From positions 1-64,000 of the forward strand of contig NZ_JAMXLR010000051.1 in assembly GCF_024054565.1 (NCBI RefSeq): a stretch of 64,000 nt of DNA. The letters run 5' to 3'. A program made the position numbers and the translations under genes. Origin of the DNA: Aeoliella straminimaris (GTDB taxonomy: Bacteria > Planctomycetota > Planctomycetia > Pirellulales > Lacipirellulaceae). Positions 59,511-64,000 of the stretch are shown piece by piece (the stretch's first letter is position 1; each line of letters starts with the position of its first letter). The notes below the pieces were generated by a model that saw nothing but the letters and a program-made list of their open reading frames with translations, ran no database searches and was not told the DNA's origin.

Positions 59511-60257
59511 TCAACTCCTTTCCCGCCTTGTTCGCCGTCTCATTACCCAGTTGGTCAGCAGGTAGCCAAACATCGTGGTGAGGAAGGACACCACGAGGAT
59601 GAGCACGATGCCTCGGACTGTCGTGATGAGGTGATAGAGTGCATAGCCCAGAGTATTGGACTGGACAATCGCAAAATCGTCGAGGCGCACCGTGGTGGTA
59701 GAGCCATTGTCCCAAATCACCTTCACGTGCATCCAGTTTGCGTCGAGCTGGAAGTCCTCCATTTGCAGCCCCGACTCATCGGAAATCAGGTTCAAACCGA
59801 AGGGTACCCATCCGATCATCTCCAAATCACTGAGCGAACGTCCCGGCGACGAACCGTCATGGACATCGATGTGGAAGAAATTGTCTGTGTTGAAGTAGAC
59901 TAACAGCCTTCCGTCGGGGCTCGGCACCCCATGATGAATCCACCCATTGGTCGTCCATAGTGGAGTCGTCGATCCGTCATTACGATACATCCCGGTGCAC
60001 GGATAGGTATCGTACAGCCGTTGTACTTCGGCAATCTCATTGGCGTAGATAATCTCTGGCGGACTATCTCCGTACTTACGAATTTCTGCAATCTGCTTAT
60101 CGACCGGATCTGTCAACAAACAGACGAACACGTACTTGTCGTTTTGAGATGTCGTCGACCACGACCAATCGTGCCAGATACTAAGACCGGCATGACATGG
60201 CGCTGCATGCTGGGCCAGCAGGCAAAACAGGATCCCGCAGCAGTACCGAGGATTCAT
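59511..60257 (-). CDS. Exported single-pass membrane protein of unknown function
   Basis: Protein of 248 aa. It has a short signal-like start (MNPRYCCGILFCLLAQHAAPCHA). A periplasmic part includes SIWHDWSWSTTSQNDKYVFVCLL and GWIHHGVPSPDGRLLVYFNTDNFFHIDVHDG. A C-terminal membrane helix (GIVLILVVSFLTTMFGYLLTNWV) ends in a basic tail RRRTRRERS. I recognise no family. It is three bases from the convergent symporter stop. The start could also be 60260. Confidence 0.62.
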   Translation of the reverse strand: MNPRYCCGILFCLLAQHAAPCHAGLSIWHDWSWSTTSQNDKYVFVCLLTDPVDKQIAEIRKYGDSPPEIIYANEIAEVQRLYDTYPCTGMYRNDGSTTPLWTTNGWIHHGVPSPDGRLLVYFNTDNFFHIDVHDGSSPGRSLSDLEMIGWVPFGLNLISDESGLQMEDFQLDANWMHVKVIWDNGSTTTVRLDDFAIVQSNTLGYALYHLITTVRGIVLILVVSFLTTMFGYLLTNWVMRRRTRRERS

Positions 60258-60470
60258 CACCTATCCCACGAGCTACGTGCATTGCCCCACACGTTACGAA
60301 CATCACGCCTGGCTACCCAGTGTTCGATTTGAACGCAGGCGACTATTCCTGCCGCATGACTCGTGGACGTCGTGCCGGGTCGGAGGAGCGAAGAGAGGGT
60401 GGCCTGAAGTACGTGCAGACGCTGTTCGACGTTTTTTGCCAAACGACAGCCTGAAGCAGCGCCTCGCAAT

Positions 60471-61358
60471 CTACTTCCCGCAGTAGTCAATCGTCCGCGC
60501 GATTTCGCTCTTCATATCCGCGCGTTTGACGATGCGGTCGATGTAGCCGTGGGCGAGCAGGAATTCGCTTCGCTGGAATCCTTCGGGCAGTTCCAGCCGG
60601 ATGGTGGCTTTGATGGTGCGTGGGCCGGCGAAGCCAATCAGGGCTTTGGGCTCGGCGAAAACCAGATCGCCCAACGAGGCGAAGCTGGCGGCTACGCCGC
60701 CCATGGTGGGGTTGGTGAGCACCGAGATGAACAAGCCACCCGCTTCGTCGTACCGCGCGAGCGCGGCGGAAACCTTGGCCATCTGCATCAGCGACAGGAT
60801 GCCCTCGTGCATGCGTGCACCACCGCCCGAGCCACTGACGATCACCAGCGGCAGGTCCTGCTCGGTGGCCCGCTCGATGAGCCGCGCCAGGCGTTCGCCC
60901 ACTACCGACCCCATACTGCCCATGATAAAGGCCGAGTCGGTCACGCCCACCGCGACGCGGCGGGCACGGATCATGCCGGTGCCAGTGAGGGCTGCGTCGC
61001 GCAGGCCGGTCCGCTTCTGCTCGGACACCACGCGTTCGGCGTAGGCCTTCTTGTCGAAGAACTCCAGCGGGTCGGCCGGCATCAGGTTGCCGTCCCACTC
61101 CTCGAAGGTGCCTTCGTCCAGCAGGTAGCGAATGCGGTCGGCCGCGCTCAGGTACATATGGTACCCGCACACAGGGCAGACGCTCATGTTCTCGGCGACG
61201 GTCTTGCGGAATACCGTTTCGCCGCAGTCGTCGCACCTCAGCCACAAGCCGCTCGGCACACCGCGTTTGGCGCGGTGCTTCTTCGGCTCGTCGCCCAACA
61301 AAGGGTCGTCCGAGTTATCAGGCTGATCGCGGTTTTCCTTCAATTCGCCGGTGGCCAT
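60471..61358 (-). CDS. accD: Acetyl-CoA carboxylase carboxyltransferase subunit beta
   Basis: Protein of 295 aa, half of the carboxyltransferase that moves the carboxyl group from biotin to acetyl-CoA in fatty-acid synthesis. The N-terminal zinc ribbon has [29 protein letters not shown] with all four Cys. The crotonase-fold core includes [41 protein letters not shown] and [18 protein letters not shown]. The C-terminus [30 protein letters not shown] is typical. The partner accA is not in the window. Confidence 0.96.
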   Translation of the reverse strand: MATGELKENRDQPDNSDDPLLGDEPKKHRAKRGVPSGLWLRCDDCGETVFRKTVAENMSVCPVCGYHMYLSAADRIRYLLDEGTFEEWDGNLMPADPLEFFDKKAYAERVVSEQKRTGLRDAALTGTGMIRARRVAVGVTDSAFIMGSMGSVVGERLARLIERATEQDLPLVIVSGSGGGARMHEGILSLMQMAKVSAALARYDEAGGLFISVLTNPTMGGVAASFASLGDLVFAEPKALIGFAGPRTIKATIRLELPEGFQRSEFLLAHGYIDRIVKRADMKSEIARTIDYCGK

Positions 61359-61446
61359 GCGAGATTCGTTGGGGATTGGAACTGCGTGGGCGGTCTATGA
61401 TACCAGTTTGCCGGACTTGTTGGGAGACGGATGAGCGGTTCGATGG

Positions 61447-62040
61447 CTAGGACTTTGCCTCGGCCACCAATTCCGCCGGTTTATCGACCTCAAACTTCTC
61501 CCAGCGGCCCGCGTGGTCACCCGCATGCCACAAATCGCCCAGCTCGGCGCCGGAGAGCACCTGGCGGATGATCGAGGCCAGCGGGTCGGGGGCCACCAGC
61601 ACTAACGTCGTGTCCGGTTTCTGCTTCTTACTGAGCTTGCTGAGCACTTCGGCGACCCGCGCGCGGGCGCGAGTGATGGTCTCCCCCTCGGGCGGGCAAA
61701 CCGACTCGGGGTGCTCGATCCATTTGCGGAAAACCTTAGGCTGCTTGGTTTTCACGTCATCGACCAGCAGGCCCTGCCACAACCCCTGATTGACGTTGGT
61801 CAGCTTGTCGAGCGTTCGCGGCTTGAGCGACAGTCGCTCGGCCAGCACTTCGGTGGTCTGCTGCGAAGCCTGGCCGGGGGCAGAATAAAGCGACGAGGGG
61901 TTCAATGGCTTCAACTGCTCGGCAATTTCGATCGCCTGCTGCTTGCCATCCTCGCTCAAGGGCACGTCCAACGTACCCTGGATGCGGCCTTGCTTGTCGT
62001 ATTCAGTGGTGCCGGTGTGTACAAGAACCAGATGTCTCAT
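61447..62040 (-). CDS. Histidine phosphatase-fold protein lacking catalytic residues
   Basis: Protein of 197 aa with the overall layout of phosphoglycerate-mutase-like (branch 1) histidine phosphatases. The start MRHLVLVHTGTTEYDKQGRIQGTLDVPLSEDGKQQA aligns with LxLVRHGETxxN...GRIQGxxDxPLxxxGxxQA. The RHG motif is H8-T9-G10, so the phospho-accepting His is a Thr. The later Arg of SxxxRAxxTA is replaced (SAPGQASQQTTEV). The second His region VxxHGGxIR reads LVAPDPLASIIRQV. The acid PPEGE is kept. The fold seems intact, so I call it a likely pseudoenzyme. Its role is unknown. Confidence 0.8.
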   Translation of the reverse strand: MRHLVLVHTGTTEYDKQGRIQGTLDVPLSEDGKQQAIEIAEQLKPLNPSSLYSAPGQASQQTTEVLAERLSLKPRTLDKLTNVNQGLWQGLLVDDVKTKQPKVFRKWIEHPESVCPPEGETITRARARVAEVLSKLSKKQKPDTTLVLVAPDPLASIIRQVLSGAELGDLWHAGDHAGRWEKFEVDKPAELVAEAKS

Positions 62041-62098
62041 GTTTGTCGTTCCAACTTCAACGGAATCGTGTGTGGACGAGTTGCGTTGCCTGTGCGGT

Positions 62099-62803
62099 TT
62101 ATTTGATAAGTCTCTCGAGTTCTACAATTCGCTGGCGATAGTTGTCGCTGCCGGAGATGGCCGAACCGACGACCAACATATTCGCCCCCGCGGCCGTGCA
62201 ATCGGCGATCGTCTCGACATTCACCCCGCCATCGACTTCCAAAAAGGCGGTCACATCGGGGCGATCGCGCAGCGCGGCGAGTTTCTCCAAAGCCACGTGA
62301 TCGAACTCCTGCCCGCCAAAACCCGGCATGACACTCATGCAGAGAATTAGATCGCAATTTCCGGCGACCTTGTCGATCCTCTCAAGCGGCGTTGGCGGAT
62401 TGATAGCGATGCCAGCAAGCGCGTCGAGCTCGCGAATCTGCGCCACCAGGTCGGCCAGTTCGGATTGGTCGCGGCACACTTCCTCGTGAACCGTGATCAC
62501 GTCGGCCCCCGCTTCACGGAATTGGCGGATGTAGCGGCCCGGCTGCTCCATCATCAGATGCACGTCGAGCGGCAACTCGGTCGCACGACGTGCGGCCTCG
62601 ACGATGGTCATGCCAAAGGTGAAGTTCGGCACAAAGTGCCCGTCCATCACGTCCAGGTGCAGAACCTTCGCACCCGCCTGCTCCATGTCGGCAATTTCCT
62701 GCCCCAGCTGGGCGTAGTCGCAGCCCAGGATGGATGGATTGATCGCCGGCGCAGCAGCAGCCAGCCGTGCTCGAATCTGGTCGCGATGGGTTTGCGCAGT
62801 CAC
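62099..62803 (-). CDS. rpe: Ribulose-phosphate 3-epimerase
   Basis: TIM-barrel enzyme of 234 aa that interconverts ribulose 5-phosphate and xylulose 5-phosphate. The start INPSILGCDYAQLGQEI has the catalytic Ser and first Asp region. HLDVMDGHFVPNFTFGM carries metal His and Asp. DVHLMMEQPGRYI, VMPGFGGQEF and DGGVNVETIADC (second catalytic Asp) complete the site. No ATG is available upstream; the best start is GTG at 62803 (or TTG at 62806/62809). The long open upstream frame to 63046 is not family-like. Confidence 0.9.
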   Translation of the reverse strand: MTAQTHRDQIRARLAAAAPAINPSILGCDYAQLGQEIADMEQAGAKVLHLDVMDGHFVPNFTFGMTIVEAARRATELPLDVHLMMEQPGRYIRQFREAGADVITVHEEVCRDQSELADLVAQIRELDALAGIAINPPTPLERIDKVAGNCDLILCMSVMPGFGGQEFDHVALEKLAALRDRPDVTAFLEVDGGVNVETIADCTAAGANMLVVGSAISGSDNYRQRIVELERLIK

Positions 62804-63080
62804 CAACAAGTGCTTTTCTTCGCGATGGACAATGGGAACCAAGTGACGCAGGCGGGGGGAGATGTCGCGCGATCGTGCGGGGGGTGTCCTTGGTTTTGGG
62901 GCGCTCCGCCACGGTGGCGAGCTGCCTGGTACAGACGTGCATTGGCAAAAGCCGGATTTTACTCCCCTGGCCCCCGGGCCCGCTACCGCTAATCGGCCGC
63001 TTTTCGGTCCTCCGTCAGCTCCTAGATTCGCCTGCCAGTTGCCCACAAACCTTTTCTACACAAGCACTTGCGCCGACCTG

Positions 63081-63728
63081 TCACGCCGCATCAAACTCGG
63101 CCGCCTGTGGCAATTGGTCGATGCTACGCAGCCCAAACACACGCAGGAACCGCTCGCTGGTAGCGTACTCCACCCGGCGTGGGGCCTCCGGGGAACGTCG
63201 GATTTCGACCAATCCCCGGCGAACCAGGCTGCCAGCAAGCGATTGGCTCTTCTGCGACCGCATACCGTCGATGGTCTTCAGATCGACCGGTTGGCGGTAG
63301 GCGATAATGCTCAACACTTCCATGGCCGCCGGCGTCAGCGTGGCCTGCTGCACCTTGCCGTAGAACTTGTCGCGCACCCGCTCGAGTTCCTCTCGCAAGG
63401 TCAGCCGATAGCCGGCGGCCGACTCCACAATCATCATGGCGCTGCCGTCTTCCAGGTACTCGGCATTCAGCTCGTCTACGGCCGCCGCCACTTCCTCTGG
63501 CGTGATGTCTCGCATCGTGGCGGCAATCGCTTCGGCCGATAGCGGTTGATTGTCGGGCCGGCCGACGAATAACAGCGCCTCGGTAATGCTCCGCGTGTCG
63601 ATCGCCGCTTCGCGGGGTGGGGCCTCCTCCGACGCGCCCGGCTTACGACCTAGCATGGCCGCAAACGCGCTGGTAAGCCGTTTGATCGACAGGGGCGACT
63701 CTTCCGGTTTGTTTTCTTCCTCGGCCAT
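63081..63728 (-). CDS. scpB: Segregation and condensation protein B
   Basis: Protein of 215 aa, the winged-helix subunit of the SMC-ScpA-ScpB complex that organises and segregates the chromosome. The N-terminal 45 residues are a charged, low-complexity extension. The first winged helix starts at SITEALLFVGRPDNQPLSAEAIAATM, and the second has SIIAYRQPVDLKTIDGMRSQKSQSLAGSLVRRGLVE. YATSERFLRVFGLRSIDQLP is the typical C-terminus. scpA is not in the window. Confidence 0.94.
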   Translation of the reverse strand: MAEEENKPEESPLSIKRLTSAFAAMLGRKPGASEEAPPREAAIDTRSITEALLFVGRPDNQPLSAEAIAATMRDITPEEVAAAVDELNAEYLEDGSAMMIVESAAGYRLTLREELERVRDKFYGKVQQATLTPAAMEVLSIIAYRQPVDLKTIDGMRSQKSQSLAGSLVRRGLVEIRRSPEAPRRVEYATSERFLRVFGLRSIDQLPQAAEFDAA

Positions 63729-63797
63729 GACGCGGATGGTAGGACGAACCTCTGGCGGTGGGCAAGCCCAACGAAGGAGGTGCTAGCACGGTGGCTG

Positions 63798-64000
63798 CTA
63801 CCACCCCCCATTGGGAATCTCCCCGTCGTGCCGATTGCACATTTGACGAAAGGTGTGCACGTCGATGTCCTGGGAAACACTGCTCACCGATCCATCGCCA
63901 TAACCAAACACGACAATCCCAGCGTGGCTGCCCTGGAACCCACCCACGCGGAGTGGCGACCCCCAGTTTCCGCCCAGCAAGCTACGTGTGTAGAAACCGG
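63798..64000 (-). CDS. DUF1559 domain protein, C-terminal fragment cut by the window edge
   Basis: About 66 codons of a gene that begins beyond the right edge. The visible end GGNWGSPLRVGGFQGSHAG, then VVFGYGDGSVSSVSQDID, matches the C-terminal H-x9-DG region of DUF1559 (planctomycete prepilin-type) proteins. The full proteins have an N-terminal prepilin cleavage site and form pseudopilins. The last residues are FRQMCNRHDGEIPNGGW. It is open up to position 64000. Confidence 0.82.
   Translation of the reverse strand, partial: GFYTRSLLGGNWGSPLRVGGFQGSHAGIVVFGYGDGSVSSVSQDIDVHTFRQMCNRHDGEIPNGGW

Noticed and set aside
62804-63046. N-terminal extension of Rpe to an ATG at 63046
   Set aside because: The added 81 residues are Gly/Arg/Pro/Ser-rich and unrelated to epimerases, whose N-terminus begins just before INPSILGCDY.
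1-64000. CRISPR arrays, rRNA and tRNA genes
   Set aside because: I saw no regularly spaced direct repeats and no T-loop-like consensus within a cloverleaf arrangement. A covariance-model scan would be needed to be certain.

Overview
The window is a GC-rich, densely coded stretch of a planctomycete chromosome, most likely from the order Pirellulales. The signs are four consecutive secreted proteins that carry both a dockerin-like EF-hand module (GDFN.DG.VDLADY.VWRNNLG) and a C-terminal PEP-CTERM sorting tail, a formylglycine-type sulfatase, the C-terminus of a DUF1559 protein at the right edge, a TIGR03009-like protein, and the RDD/SpoIIM/DUF4129/DUF4350/MoxR/DUF58 gene set. I saw no rRNA, tRNA, CRISPR array or intact transposon.

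Layout. Positions 1-10.3 kb hold mostly housekeeping genes: the glutamine amidotransferase of anthranilate or aminodeoxychorismate synthase, an M20 peptidase, a DUF4404 protein, an ExeA-like ATPase, RsmE, two secreted proteins of unknown function, an MnmE-like GTPase that lacks the usual C-terminal cysteine motif, CoaX, and a large M1 aminopeptidase with a HEAT-repeat tail. Positions 10.7-17.5 kb hold a sulfatase followed by a tandem triplication of a membrane-anchored family that ends in a GspG-like domain. Positions 17.5-20.7 kb hold a cytochrome P450 and UDP-glucose dehydrogenase.

Positions 21-29.8 kb form an exported-protein island: a two-lobed aspartic protease, a matrixin-type metalloprotease, a giant repeat protein and a GH25 muramidase, all with dockerin and PEP-CTERM modules. 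The GH25 gene is interrupted by an in-frame TAA. Positions 29.7-32.8 kb look accessory: a Kv-type channel, a two-gene nucleotidyltransferase unit, a remnant resembling DUF7660, a Tdi1-like immunity protein, and a repeat-rich gene-free stretch.

Positions 32.8-36.5 kb encode PutA for proline catabolism. Positions 36.7-45.6 kb form a co-directional cluster of RDD, a putative metallopeptidase, SpoIIM, a membrane protein, DUF4129, DUF4350, MoxR and DUF58. Several of these overlap by 1-4 bases (TGATG and ATGA), so they are probably translationally coupled. Positions 45.6-57.8 kb hold a thioredoxin-fold protein with an incomplete active site, two NfeD proteins, a TonB-anchored toroid protein, several secreted unknowns, a YciF-like ferritin and a GAF plus degenerate SpoIIE-like protein. 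Positions 58-64 kb hold a dicarboxylate symporter, AccD, a histidine-phosphatase-fold pseudoenzyme, Rpe, ScpB and the DUF1559 fragment.

The most notable observations are the triplicated GspG-like family, the nonsense codon in the muramidase gene, several apparent pseudoenzymes (histidine phosphatase, SpoIIE-like, TlpA-like, MnmE-like), and the decayed toxin/immunity-like islet with palindromic repeats, one of which recurs 26 kb away. All calls come from reading the sequence; no database search was run.
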